From: Corylus avellana
Taxonomy: Eukaryota > Streptophyta > Magnoliopsida > Fagales > Betulaceae
DNA length: 64,000 nt
Assembly: GCF_901000735.1 (NCBI RefSeq)
Contig: NC_081541.1
Span: forward strand, 41,509,021-41,573,020
Direction: 5' to 3'
Position numbers and translations under genes: made by a program. Below are positions 1 to 10,842 of the stretch, one piece after another. The notes below the pieces were generated by a model. That model searched no databases, was not told the origin of the DNA, and saw only the letters and a list, made by a program, of their open reading frames with translations. The first letter of the stretch is position 1. Each line of letters starts with the position of its first letter.

Positions 1-99
1 TTCTCTTTTTACCTATAATGCCCTTTTCAGCTTTTCTATTTGTCATATATCTCATTCTTTTTCTAAAATTACTAAGTTTACAAATAAATTTTACAAAAA

Positions 100-385
100 A
101 AAAAATTTATAAAGTGACATGTAATAACGTAATTAGGTTTTTCAAAATTTGAACTTATCTTATATCAAATCTTGTTATCCCATATCTGTTTGTAAAAATT
201 TTTCAGTAAAATTTGTTTATAAGTTTAACATTTATCTTCTTTTTCAGAAAAAATTTTACAAACTGATGTGCGTGATTAGGTTTTTCAAAATTTAAACTTA
301 TTTTATATCAAATCATGTTATACTATATCTGTTTGTAAAAGTTTTTCTGTAAAATTTGTTTGCAAGCATAGCATTTCTCTCTTTT
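100..385. repeat. Two-copy direct repeat, period about 143 bp
   Basis: The phrase ATTAGGTTTTTCAAAATTT recurs about 143 bp apart (near 132 and 275), and the sequence around it also aligns (TATATCAAATC, ATATCTGTTTGTAAAA, GTAAAATTTGTTT). This is a diverged direct duplication in AT-rich intergenic DNA. The rest of 1-1200 is AT-rich with no gene. The stretch 720-960 resembles 51480-51720 (both contain ATGTCGTATCAAA and a GGTGCCA motif) and is probably a worn MITE. Confidence 0.6.
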
Positions 386-1239
386 TCAACCCAAAAAAGT
401 AAGAAGCAATTAAAAAAAATATCCATTAATATATATTTGTTTTTTTTTATAAAAAAAATCATATAAATTGATTTGTGAGTCCACGTAGGCTCGTGGCACT
501 TACCACACCACCAACAAAAGAAAAATAATAAAAAATTATAATATCTCCATCATTATCTATGAAAAATTAGTCTCGTGTGGTTGTTTTTAAATTCTCGCTC
601 ATAATTGTTTGTTCATTGAGATATTCTACCCTTACAAGTATTTTTATTTTTTCATCAAGAAATAGGGTTTGATTTGAATAGTAACACTATTAAGACTCCT
701 TTTGGCATTTCTATGTTTTGGGGATAAATGAAAATTTGATATTTGTAATTGGCTTAAATTTTAAATTGATCTATGTCGTATCAAAATGAATTTAAAAGTC
801 TTCAAGATATATCTAAAAAATAAGTTAATCCCTAGAGTAAATTATGTTAAAACGTTTGACTAATTCCGTTAAGACTTAGGTGCCACGTAAGTGTCAATAA
901 AATGACAAGTGTCACTATTGATAGAAAAAATATATATAAATAATATAGAGAACTAAAACTATTTTCTTAAAAAAAAAAAAAAAAAGGCCGCCACCCCCCC
1001 GCCAAAAAAAAAAAGGATATTGCAAAAAATAGAGACATTTTGAGAATTTTAACGAGATTTAATGAAAAATCCTAACAAATAGATGACATTGCAAAAAAAT
1101 TTAAAGTTCGATACCCTCAATTAAAAGTTTTTAAAATTCTGAAAGTAATTTCAAAACACGTGAAAGTGCAAGAGGCTTTTGTGAATTTTTCGTGTCATAT
1201 TAGTTGCATGATAAGGATCTGTTAAGGCAAACACATTTT

Positions 1240-1500
1240 CATCACCTCACCACTTTCCCCAAAACCATTAATATTTCCTTGATGTTGGTTACCATGATCA
1301 TTACCAATAACCCTACCCTTAAGGATTACATACCCACCATTGCTTCCATTTCCATTGAATTAAGCTGACTCCATGCTCATAAGGTTGTGTAAAACAAAAT
1401 TTTGCTGAAAGAAATTGTGGGTATTTCCCAGCTGTAACTGATGGAGATCAATCTTGTTCTGGCTTGCACCAAAACCATTTGCCCTTATGAACTTGTTGAA
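1240..1500 (-). pseudogene. Possible degenerate coding fragment, unknown origin
   Basis: Read on the minus strand, this stretch gives a protein-like run rich in Asn, Gly and Gln (for example QLQLGNTHNFFQQNFV, then FNGNGSNGGYVI, then GNDHGNQHQGN). It is broken by at least one stop and probably a frameshift. The composition looks like the tail of a transcription factor, but I do not recognise the family. It could also be chance in a repeat. Confidence 0.2.
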
Positions 1501-1639
1501 ATGCAAGAGTAGGCCACCCATGGTACCCAAAGATGTTTATGAACTCCTCTTGGATGCTCCCAAATTTATGATTTAGAAATATATAAAAGAATGAATGGAA
1601 GTTATCTTTTAAAGAAGAAATTATGTCTATTCTACATGG

Positions 1640-1825
1640 CACGTCTACATATGTAAAAAGCATGTCCGAATGTATTTGGAAACATGTGATCTCCAGTATA
1701 GCTCATGTTCGGACTTCTCCAACCATGTCTGGACATTGTTCTTCATAAACTAGCCCATGCCTGGATATCAAAGGGAACATATACTCCTTGTAACACTTTC
1801 CTAATATGTTCTTCATAAACTAGCC
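1640..1825. repeat. Dispersed repeat with CATGTCCG motifs, copy 1
   Basis: GTAAAAAGCATGTCCGAATG and several CATGTCCGGAC-like words occur here. A related stretch lies at about 9968-10200 (GTAAAAAGCATGTTTGAATG, CATGTCCGAAAATG, CATGTTCGGAC). The shared words in shared order suggest a dispersed repeat of unknown class. No ends or target duplications were found. Confidence 0.4.
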
Positions 1826-2256
1826 CAAGGAGCCAAATGGGGGTAGCCGAAACCACCCCCTTCGGCCACCCCCATTAAGGGTGGCAAAGGGTTTGGGGGT
1901 GGTTTCGGCCACCCCCATTTGAGCCCTAGGAGGTGGCCGAACCACCCCATGAACCGTAGGGTTGGCTCGCAACCCCCAATTCAGCCATTTATGGGTGGCT
2001 TAGCCACCTCCTTTGGCTATTTGAAGGTGGCGGTGGCCATTTGGGAGTAGCCAAGCCACCCTTAATGGGCTTGGGGGTGGTTTGGGCCACCCCAAATGGC
2101 CAATATATATATATAGGTGTATTGTTGAAATTCCGTCCAAAAATATGGGGCAATTTTAGAAAGTATAGACAAAAAAATGATCGTGCAAAATTTTCAGTCA
2201 AATTAAATAGAATGGGTAAGTATAGGTTACATTGCAAATTTTTTATACTTTGTTAT
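1826..2256. repeat. Foldback repeat rich in GGTGGCC / GGCCACC words
   Basis: Repeated inverted words GGGGGTGG, GGCCACCCCC and GGTGGCCGAA let this stretch fold on itself. Similar GGTGGCC cores occur at 19100-19140 and 61710-61760, in each case inside a foldback or insertion context. The right part (2140-2256) aligns with 54070-54190, the right half of a MITE, so this is probably the core of a related MITE interrupted by the hAT element that follows. Confidence 0.5.
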
Positions 2257-3254
2257 TAGGGGTGTTCGCAAGCAAACTTGGGATTAGCTTGTATAAGTTC
2301 GACTCGCACGTGCTTGACTCGATTATTAAATGAAGCAAGTTCAGCTCGACTCGGTTAGGCTTGTGAGCGCGCTTGTATAGGACTCGACTCGCTTATTAGG
2401 CTCGACTTGTATATTTTTTTATTAAGTAACTAGCAATATATAGTTAATATTACTCAATAATAACAAATATACTATATAACTTATTTTAATTAATATATAT
2501 AACAAATGTATATAAATTTTTTTAACATTATTTTCTCTCTCCCCATCTTTCTATCTCTGATTCTTTGTTGCTCGTCTTCTTCACCCAAACAAAAACAAGC
2601 TTTCTCCACTTAGTCGTGATCACAGAGAGAGAGCAATAATTAAAGAGACCCAGATTCAATTAGAACAGACTCAAACAAAAAGAAGAATAATCAAACAGAA
2701 ACTATTGAAGAATCAAACAAACCCAAATACTTTGGATCACTACCTGTCTGGTGAGCGAGAGTGAGAGTGGGAAATGAGAGTTGGGGTGGAAGATGGGCAG
2801 TGACAGGTGAGGGAGATTGAGAGAGAGACGTTGAAAAAAAAAATTTGTAGGGGGTGTTGTCCTACTACAGTCTGAATACAACATGTTAACTTGTCACACA
2901 TTACTAAGAAAACACCAATCCCTAAGTTTACTTATCTATAAAATGATGCGTATCCGCTCTTTTCGAAACCAAGTGTCTTGCTATATTGACTCAGACTCCA
3001 TACTTAGCTAGCTAGGCTAAACAAATGTCCATATGCAAGTTGGCTTCTTGGGCCGTTTAAGAATACTTGAAGTTTAAATTTATATATAAAATAAATAAAT
3101 ATATGAGCCAGCTTGCGAGTTGGCTTGGCTTATTATGAGCTCGAGCTCGAGCTCAATTTTTTGGCTCGTCCTTGAGCTCGAGCACGAGTAAAATTTAAAC
3201 AGGTCAAGCCCGAACAAGAGAAGTTTGTTCAGGCTCGGCTCATTTACACCAATA
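2257..3254. mobile_element. hAT-like non-autonomous element, nested in a MITE
   Basis: The left end reads TAGGGGTGTTCGC and the right end TTTACACCAATA, imperfect inverted termini of the plant hAT type. The flanking 8-mers are TTTGTTAT and ATTGTAAT (6 of 8 match). The interior is full of GCTCGAGCTCGAG and GGCTCGG words, known from abundant plant hAT MITEs. No transposase reading frame is present. The sequence on the two sides joins to match the uninterrupted MITE at 53807-54276 (ACTTT then ACATTG, then TTTTTAAACAT), which supports insertion into an older copy of that family. Confidence 0.6.
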
Positions 3255-3930
3255 ATTGTAATAATACATTGCTAATTTTTAAACATTTGAGTCAAAATTG
3301 CAAATAAGATGAAACTTTTGAGGGCTAAAGTGCATTTTCCCCATATATATGTGTGTGTGTGCACGCGCGCAGAGAGTGAGAGAGTCTTCTCAAAATTGAA
3401 GTGGCTTTTAAAATTAGCATTGGATCAAAAATTTAATGGTAATTTATAACAAATTTAATGATAATTTTAAAAGTCATATCAATTTTGTGAGGACACAATG
3501 AGAACATCGGAATGTCATTTAGCATCTCATATTCATAAATGAATAGTATGCATATTTATTATGTTTTTCAAGTCAATTTCTTTTAACCTTTTGTCTGGGT
3601 GCTTAATGTAATATATCATGAGGTGATCTTCACTTGTCCATTTGAAAATAACTACGTTCTTACCAATTAGAAAAAATAAAAAAAATAAAAAAACTATGTT
3701 CTTACTTGCACACAAGTTTTGCCAAAAACCATAGGTTAACTTAAAAATTATTTCAAAACCTTTCAATCCTAGCACAAAGCTATTACTTAACCCAAAAAGT
3801 CACTTACCTTAAAAAAAAAATTTAAAAAAATTTTAAAAAAAAAACAAAAAAACTAACCATAATTCCAAAAGTCGCAACTACTAATCAATATTATTTCAAT
3901 CAAATTACTTTAATAATAAATAAATTCCAT
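3255..3930. other. AT-rich spacer upstream of the first secreted-protein gene
   Basis: No gene is visible. 3255-3345 is the remaining right part of the interrupted MITE. 3350-3390 holds a short (TG)n/(CG)n and (GA)n run. From about 3540 the sequence becomes homologous to the upstream regions of the two paralogues at 17.1 and 23.8 kb (shared words include CATAGGTTAAC and TATTTCAAAACCTT), so the promoter was duplicated together with the gene. Confidence 0.5.
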
Positions 3931-3934
3931 AGAG

Positions 3935-3943
3935 TATATAAGG
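3935..3943 (+). promoter_or_regulatory. TATA box of the gene at 4011
   Basis: TATATAAGG lies 76 bp upstream of the ATG. The surrounding AGAGTATATAAGGGTTAAGCC is conserved at the copy at 23698, while the copy at 17057 reads TATTTAAGG. Conservation of this block among the three copies marks it as the core promoter. Confidence 0.7.
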
Positions 3944-4010
3944 GTTAAGCCTTAATGACCGTTTTAGTTGTATATCAAAATAAAAAAGTTTATAAAGCAG
4001 AAAAAAATTT

Positions 4011-4463
4011 ATGGCTTGCAAATGTATTAGAAAGCTTATGGTAATGATAATGGAGTTGCTTATCCTCATTCTCCTAAAAGCGCAAGCTAACAACCATGCT
4101 CATATGTCTTTCCCTCCCTCTTCATCTCCCATCCAGCTTCCTCATTTCTCAGAACTTAATAAAGTTCAAACAAATAATCTTGCTCCTCCTTCTATTTCTC
4201 TGTCTCAACTACGCATCATGTATCCTCACTCCTTTGAACTTGATAAATTTCAAAGAACAATACATACATGCTTTGCAAAAGAAATTAGATATTGTGCAAA
4301 AAAATATCCAAAATTAGAACAAAGATCTTCATTTAAATTTTGTCTTGATTTAGGTTTTGTGAGATGTCAGTATCAACATGTCACAGTACCTGCTCGTACT
4401 GAACTAAGTTTCAACATGCTTATGGAATGTCGTCGATGCTATGTACAATTGCAGTCCGTCTGA
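4011..4463 (+). CDS. Small secreted cysteine-rich protein, copy 1 (C-terminal frameshift likely)
   Basis: A 150-residue protein of a family I cannot name. It starts MACKCIRKL and has a hydrophobic segment at about 9-22 ending near Ala25, a probable signal peptide, so secretion is inferred. The mature part has a Pro/Ser-rich stretch, a twice-used motif (LPHFSELNKVQ at 43-53 and YPHSFELDKFQ at 71-81), then cysteines at 87, 95, 111, 119, 140 and 143. The paralogues at 17131 and 23772 have the same layout. The frame stops at 4461-4463, but the +1 frame continues from about 4441 to a stop at 4522-4524 and contains SCYLE, matching SCYLSR of copy 2. A one-base slip has therefore probably replaced the tail and its last cysteine. 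The start is set by the conserved ATG and TATA box. Confidence 0.65.
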   Translation: MACKCIRKLMVMIMELLILILLKAQANNHAHMSFPPSSSPIQLPHFSELNKVQTNNLAPPSISLSQLRIMYPHSFELDKFQRTIHTCFAKEIRYCAKKYPKLEQRSSFKFCLDLGFVRCQYQHVTVPARTELSFNMLMECRRCYVQLQSV

Positions 4464-4524
4464 AACGAGCAAATTTATATCCTGCTACTTAGAATGCATT
4501 AAAAATCCACCCAAGAAGCACTGA

Positions 4525-4900
4525 GATGTCGTCTATACAAAGAATCCCTTGTATAAGGTCTGGTAAGATTTATCAACTATTCTCTCTTTCTATTTGTTGG
4601 TCATCAAATTAATTTGCCTAAATGCAAAGAAGGAAACCATGTTATAACTTGTTTCTTAAAATGCTTATCGATCTTATTTTATACCGGCAGAGAAGACTCT
4701 AATGTTTTATATATTTTAGAACGTCAAAAGAATGTTTATTATGGATTATTTATTTTCATTCACTGCAAAATTTTGAACATCGTTCTTTCTTCTTCATAAA
4801 TCTTAACGCGATAAAGCTATCAATAAACAAGCATTTATCAATAACTTTTAAGTTATTCTTATGAAGCAAAACTTGGTTTTTGCCACTCCTGTTGTGTGGT
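4525..4900 (+). other. 3' flank homologous to that of copy 3
   Basis: No gene. 4555-4800 aligns with 24280-24545 downstream of the copy at 23772 (shared words TTTGTTGGTCATCAAATTAAT, GAAACCATGTT, AGAATGTTTATTAT), so the duplicated block extends well past the coding region and may include the 3' untranslated region. Confidence 0.55.
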
Positions 4901-5185
4901 CAGAAATCGGGAGTCTTGGTACAAGGGAATGGAGAAACATGAACTTTATGGCTAATATTTGCAAATTATGTTGTTGCAGTTTATCATTCATGGTGGCAGA
5001 GGAATGTTATAAGACATGGTAAAAGTCCCAGAGCTGATAAAATGCTGTAAGATGTGGTTTGGGGTTGTTTGATAGGTTTTGATTCTATTGTTGTTGATTG
5101 GTTGTATTGTTGTTTTGCTGGTGATCTAGCTTAAATGCTACAGTGTTGTAATCTTTTTCATCCAAAATAAATAAATGCTACTTTA
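4900..5185 (+). mobile_element. Probable 5'-truncated LINE 3' end
   Basis: One frame reads HSWWQRNVIRHGKSPRADKML, which resembles the stretch after the zf-RVT domain in plant LINEs (a W..RN..H motif). It is followed by a stop and an A-rich end (AAAATAAATAAATG). It is short and broken, and no target duplication was found. Low to moderate confidence. Confidence 0.35.
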
Positions 5186-5273
5186 ATTACTTGGCCTACA
5201 CTTCACCTACTAATAAGGGAGAAGATTTTACAACTAGCTTGAAGATGATCCACTCTCAAGACTTGCTATTTAG

Positions 5274-5380
5274 TATTCTCTCATTCTCTCTTTTTGAAAA
5301 TCGGCCGTTGGATCTATAGAGTTGGATGTGAACCCAACGTATCCAATGACTGATTTTCAAAAAGGAAGGAGGAGGGAATA
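5274..5380. mobile_element. Short foldback MITE
   Basis: The arms TTTTTGAAAATCGGCCGTTGG and its near-complement CCAATGACTGATTTTCAAAAA frame a small loop, giving a hairpin of about 107 bp. Outer sequence TATTCTCTCATTCTCTC pairs less well with GGAGGAGGGAATA. No coding capacity. Confidence 0.55.
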
Positions 5381-6057
5381 CAAAATTGTATTTATCTTCA
5401 CAAAATGTGAGCCATGATAATCGTATATACAAAATTTAAGCAGAATTTTTTTTCCTGATCGGATAATATTATTACATGATTCAAAATGAGAAGTTTTTTT
5501 TTCTTTCTTTCCATAATGGTGTAAAACGAGTTTTTTCTCATCTCATATAGACGGTTTGCAGTTTTAATTCAGATATGCAGATCAAATTGCCACTGAAGAG
5601 ACAAATGGACATAAATGTTCACCCACTTGATCAGCAAAAGCAAAAATACTCAAGATAATAATATTGTAATAGTAAAATGACAACTTAAACTAGTTCATCT
5701 TTCCATGATGGCACTATATCTCTTTCCAATTTTTTCATGATAAACATACAGAGATGCAAAGCATACAAAAAAAATTTACAAATATGAGATATTTGGCCCA
5801 TTCAGGGGCTGCTCTTATGGCAATCATTAAGATGACACTAATAATGAATACCAGCAAATTAGTTGAGCACTGCAACCAAAGAAAATTAGTAATGTTTGTT
5901 ACCTGGGGATTAGATATTAATTTACAAATCCTTCCTCATGGATCAATCCAAGAATGTTTACTTTGTCACAAGACTCCACTAATTTTCTAAAATCTTGTTC
6001 AAAATTCCTAGACCATAGGAGAAGAAGGAAGCCTGCTAAGATGCAGTATAAACTCAA
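5381..6057. other. Intergenic DNA and probable 3' region of the mTERF gene
   Basis: No convincing gene. The short open frame at 5754-5990 has no family resemblance. Part of this stretch is expected to be the 3' untranslated region of the minus-strand mTERF gene that stops at 6058. Confidence 0.4.
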
Positions 6058-7743
6058 TTATGACCCCAATGGTTTTTTGGGTGAGAAATGCTCAGACCAC
6101 TTTTTTGGAGCGTCTGGATGAATTACAGAGAGGCGAGCTACATATTGCTTTTCACTGGTTGCTATAATGCTTGCAATGGAGTAGCTTCTTGTGCACAAAC
6201 CCTTTTCTGCAAGCCATACGTGGAATCTGTACCTAGGTTTGATCCGGTTCTCTAAGTCAAAACACAAAAATGCAGGAAAAACATCTAGATACTGTAGAGA
6301 GATTCCCATTTCCTGGCAGAGAAAATTCACTTTCTGCTCAATAGTTTCAGGTTTTTGGTTTATGACCTTTGGTGTTACCCTAATCATCATACAGAGGTTC
6401 GAGAACTCAATCCCTAGATGGAGGAGGCAATCAAATCGCTCCTGCAACTTAATACTAGTGCCATGCAAGTGATCAAGGACCTTTATGGTCAAGGCATTTT
6501 CCCCATACCCAATTCCATGCAAGAAATCCAACTTTTTCATGGTATGAACAGGGCATCTTGAAGATTGGATCTTCTCCAAGCCATCTCTAAATTCTGTATC
6601 CAAGTCTTCATCAGGATCACTTAGTACATAATTAGCTAACAATTGATGATTTCCACTCTTCATCTTATGGAAGAACCATTCATGTAGATTCAAAGCCTTC
6701 ATCACATGAGGCAAATTAGCCATTTTATTTCTTCCCAACACATGAGGATACTTTTGTCTAATGGACATTAGCTCTTCTGTGCTCAATCCAAAATGTTTCA
6801 AGAATCCCATAACTGAAATCACTGGTGTTTCAATATCAAGATTCAAAATTTCAGGGTTCCGTAGAAGCAACAGACCAATATCCTCATTCCTTGCACCAAA
6901 TCTACAAAAGTATTCCACTTTTTGGACCAAAACCTCTTCTGGGTATTCAAGGAAAACATATTTGCTCCTACCCATCAGACCCCCTGCCGTACCCTTCTCA
7001 CAACCCAAATCGTAAAAGAATCGAATTTTCCTACAAACCTCGTACCAAGCATCCACATTTCCCTCAACACAACTTGCCAAATCAAAATCTACAAAAACCC
7101 TTTTCAAATCATCAAACAAGGCGTCAATTTCACCACCCAATTCACCATCCCCACTCAACACATGCGGAAAAGCTAGACAAATGCCGATCACTGAAACATT
7201 ATTCAAACCATATTCCTTAAACCTGCAAAGCCTAGCCGTCAACTCCCCAGAACTCTTACTAAATATCGAAACTTCCTCCTTATACAACTTCCCCAACCTA
7301 TTCCACGGAAACCCAAATTCCGAAAGCGCACAAGCCGCGCTCAAAACAGTCCCGTCTTCCGAGAAAAAGAACTTGTTCGCAGGCAAAAGCCCATTAACCT
7401 CACTATAACTAATGCCAATGCTTTCAAAGAAAAACTTAAATTCATTGATGGGATGGTACCTGAGGAGCCTGCTGAAGCTCTTTGAGAAATCTGAGGGCGA
7501 GAAATCGAGTTTGGCAATGAGGTTGGAGACGGAAAAGAGGGAGTTCCCGGCAATGTGCTCGGCGTAGGCGAATGGAAAGGACCTGGTGGTGTGGAGGTAC
7601 TCTGTGAGGGCCTTCTGGGCTTGTTGGATGGCTTGGGGCCTGTACTTGGAGGGGATTTTGGAGAGGCTTGGGAGCTTTGGGAGATTTGTGGTGGTAGAGA
7701 AGTGGTGGGAGAAGATGGTGAAGAGGGATTTGGGGACTGGCAT
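6058..7743 (-). CDS. mTERF family organellar protein, intronless
   Basis: A 561-residue protein encoded in one exon. The N-terminus (MPVPKSLFTIFSHHFSTTT) is rich in Ser/Thr and basic residues with no acidic ones, a typical organelle-targeting presequence, more likely mitochondrial than plastid. The body carries repeated helical mTERF motifs with the diagnostic proline: LLRNPEIL (293-300), KYPHVLG (331-337), TPKVINQKPETIEQKVNFL (457-475) and FPAFLCFDLENRIKPRYRF (489-507). mTERF proteins bind nucleic acid and act in organellar transcription, splicing or translation. The length and the long spacer before the last repeats recall the Arabidopsis mTERF18/SHOT1 group, but that assignment is from memory and tentative. 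The ATG at 7743 is the first in the frame. A foldback MITE begins about 120 bp upstream. Confidence 0.92.
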   Translation of the reverse strand: MPVPKSLFTIFSHHFSTTTNLPKLPSLSKIPSKYRPQAIQQAQKALTEYLHTTRSFPFAYAEHIAGNSLFSVSNLIAKLDFSPSDFSKSFSRLLRYHPINEFKFFFESIGISYSEVNGLLPANKFFFSEDGTVLSAACALSEFGFPWNRLGKLYKEEVSIFSKSSGELTARLCRFKEYGLNNVSVIGICLAFPHVLSGDGELGGEIDALFDDLKRVFVDFDLASCVEGNVDAWYEVCRKIRFFYDLGCEKGTAGGLMGRSKYVFLEYPEEVLVQKVEYFCRFGARNEDIGLLLLRNPEILNLDIETPVISVMGFLKHFGLSTEELMSIRQKYPHVLGRNKMANLPHVMKALNLHEWFFHKMKSGNHQLLANYVLSDPDEDLDTEFRDGLEKIQSSRCPVHTMKKLDFLHGIGYGENALTIKVLDHLHGTSIKLQERFDCLLHLGIEFSNLCMMIRVTPKVINQKPETIEQKVNFLCQEMGISLQYLDVFPAFLCFDLENRIKPRYRFHVWLAEKGLCTRSYSIASIIATSEKQYVARLSVIHPDAPKKWSEHFSPKKPLGS

Positions 7744-7860
7744 GCTCGATGGTGTTGGGAGGTTTTAGTTGTCAGAGTTCCAGGCAGAGAGTGCGTGAGA
7801 TTGATTTGGTGAATTGCGAATGTGCCCTATCAACCCAAAAAAAAAAAAAAAAAAAATATT

Positions 7861-8243
7861 ATTTTTAAAACCCCGAAGTACAGTGCATTTTAAGAACACT
7901 TCTCCAAAATTTAGAAACTTTCAATTTATACCTCTGAACTTTCAATTTTAATCAATTTACTCCTCCGTTAATTTTTGCCGTTAACTTCTAACGAAAAATG
8001 CCTAAAAATACTAAATTACCCTTCAATTTTTCATTTTTTTTAAAAGAAAATTAAGGATAAATTTAAAATTTTATAAAAAATTCAAGGGTATAAACGTCAT
8101 TTTATCATTTTTACGTTTAAAATCTGACAAAGAGATAAATTGATTGAAATTGAAAGTTCAAGTATGTAAATTGAGAGTTTTTGAATTTTTTTGGGTATTT
8201 TCAAAACACGAGATAGTTCAGGGGTATACAGTGAAGTTACTAA
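7861..8243. mobile_element. Foldback MITE next to the mTERF start
   Basis: The left part (CTTTCAATTTATACCTCTGAACTTTCAATTT) pairs with the right part (AAATTGAAAGTTCAAGTATGTAAATTGAGAG), and the ends ACAGTGCATTTTAAGAACAC and GTGTTTTGAAAATAC (the latter on the complement) also match. The element is about 380 bp with no reading frame. It has the same style as the element at 51001-51378. Confidence 0.6.
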
Positions 8244-10490
8244 AAAAAAAAAAAACTATCTTTTTGTTTTTGAGATTTTTTTAAAAAAAAATGAATAGAG
8301 CAAATTTTATAAATTGCTAAACAACATTAAGTACAACGCTCTACACTGATAATATCTGAAATACAATGAGGATTTTCTCAATAAAACTTTGCTCTATAAT
8401 GAGAGAAAGCGCTTCTTTCACAAAACGATATGCTGTTTTATTGAGATGGCGTCTAACATGATTAATCTCTCTTGTCGAGGAAGAAGTGGTGAAATAAATA
8501 TTATAAGGATTAAAATTTATATATATAAGTCCATATTTAATTATGTTTCGGGTTAATTACACTTCGTCGTCTAAACCACCACCCTATTTACCCTTAATAC
8601 TCTTAAAATTATGATTTACTATAACTCGCTGATCGGAACAACCACTTTGTTACGAGTAGGTTCCAAATCAAATTTGGCGATGAAAAATATGTCACTTGTG
8701 TTGTGTGGTTTCCTTTTTAAAAAAATAAAAATAAAAATAAAAAAGCTCCAATTTTGGTTGTGTCAAAAGACAAAATTACCCATGCATATTGATTTGATGT
8801 AAAATAATGTTGGTTCTCCAAAATCCTCCATTTTAGAGATAGTAAATTACAAAAATGCCCATATGTAATTGAAAATAATTTATTAATCAATTCAATTGAA
8901 ATTACAATATTACTCATATGAACTACACTGTTTTAAGGAACCCTCAACACCATAGAGGGTGGTCATATGGCCATCCTACCTAAGCGAGTTGTGGAGTAAG
9001 AAATTTAGTTCAGAAGGGTTAAGATTTTTTAAAATTGTATTTTCTAAAAATCATGGTTAACTGGATGACAGTCATTTTTATAGATATACTATTTGAATTT
9101 GGTTTTTATTATTAAAATGGTAATCATCATTTTTTTTTAAGCAAAGATCTACTCATCGATTTGATAAATTTATCTCGGCACAAGCTTATTTAGAATTTGA
9201 TTGGAACTCAATCGAATCATTATTATTCTTCATATTCTCAATTAACTATAATTATATGTTTCATACAATTAAAATATGTAACAAAAAGAGTTTATATTCA
9301 TAAACAATTAATTTAAAAAAGCAATCTCTTACATATATATTTTTATCATTTAAAAATAAATCATTGTAAAAATTGGATTACTACCTTTTCAAGAAAATAA
9401 ATAGTCAAAAAAATGTTTGACTTTTTGCTCTGTTACTGTCCTTTTACTGCGCACCTCAAAACAAAAAATTCCTAGTACTTGGTTTTATTTATTGAAAGGT
9501 GGTAGGATTTGTAGGATTACTACTGTTGAGAAGAATTCCATAATTTCAAACTTTTGATCGTGATTCACTGATTTGGTCGTATGTGTAAACTTTCTTACAT
9601 TAAACGTAGTGTTTGTGAGTTTGGACATTTGGTCATTAGTTTATTAGAGAAAAAAAAAAAAAAAAAAAAAACATATGTGAATGGTGATTTGTTTCAACTT
9701 TCGAGACATAAAACAGTGTTGGCGACTTGGGTGTTGGCTTCAATTTAAAATATTGATTGGCAATACACCGAGTAAAGAGGACAAAATTGAATTCTTAAAA
9801 GTTATAAGGAATGTAAAGGTGTAAGATGGATATGATTCCAACTTTTCAAACTGTTCAAAAGTTAAAAAACGTAGCATTGTGGGTACAAAGAGTCATGATT
9901 GTCACATTCTAATGCAACAACTCATGCGAAAGATCAAAATTGTGCAAACTACATGACGTCATCCAGACAAGTAAAAAGCATGTTTGAATGTGATTAGGGT
10001 TTCATGCTCAAACCGTCTTCCGTGTCTGTATAGTAGCCCACATTATAGGGAACATGCACTCTCGGTTCTGCCCCATGTCCGAAAATGTGTCCTCCATGTC
10101 CAGAAATCCAATAATGCTTACTGACCTAGGCATGTCCAAACAGCTTAGGGAGCATGTGGTCCCTGAAGCTCCTCATGTTCGGACATCAGTCTTCCGGGCT
10201 AATCATGCAACAGTAAAGTAAAATCAAACTATACAATATCAAGAACCACGCAATCAACACAAAATTTTTGGTGATAAAGTGGAAACTTTTTCAAAAACTT
10301 TTCAAAAGTAAAACTACTCCTAGACCACCATGAGAATGTCTACAAAATATTGTCACATGAATGCATGTATCATATTTTACAATTGCAAAGACTCTCAATT
10401 CTAAAAGAGTATCAGATTCAAACATAAAATGTTAATTACCTTGATTTTCCAATGAGTGAGGTCTTACATTATCAATACTTTGGTATATTG
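8244..10490. other. AT-rich intergenic DNA, no gene seen
   Basis: Short open frames here (for example at 8611 and 8717) have no family features. A poly(A) run lies at 9650-9671. 9968-10200 is the second copy of the CATGTCCG repeat noted at 1640. Nothing else can be supported. Confidence 0.5.
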
Positions 10491-10715
10491 GGTTGTTGCA
10501 GTTACTAAAATTAGTGACTCAAGCATTAATAATGTAGTCGGACAAGAAGACTTTGTGACTAATTTATGTCGTTGCAAGAGAAGTTTAACGATGACTTTTA
10601 TGGTTATTAGCGATAACTCTTTGTGTTGCTAAAGATCATTTTCTCTTCTTTTTTTTTTGAATTAGAATCAATCTTATTGATTTACTGCTTAAGCAATGCA
10701 AAATGCTATTAGTAT

Positions 10716-10727
10716 AAAATGCCCCTA
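10716..10727. repeat. Left target-site duplication of the LINE
   Basis: AAAATGCCCCTA here and AAAATTGCCCCTA at 14196-14208 flank the LINE. Unit B has the site once, uninterrupted, at about 22727-22739 (AAAAATGCCCCTAGTAAAG). Confidence 0.75.
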
Positions 10728-10842
10728 AAGAAAACGCTCTCTAGGGTTTCTCGCGAAACATAGAGGGGGAGAAAATTTTCTTCAGATCTGAAAAGGTCGT
10801 GAAGGTTTCAACTGATAAACAACTCTTGTCGTTTGTCTGAAG

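Noticed and set aside
5754..5990. 78-codon frame upstream of the mTERF stop
   Set aside because: No features; more likely 3' region of the minus-strand mTERF gene.
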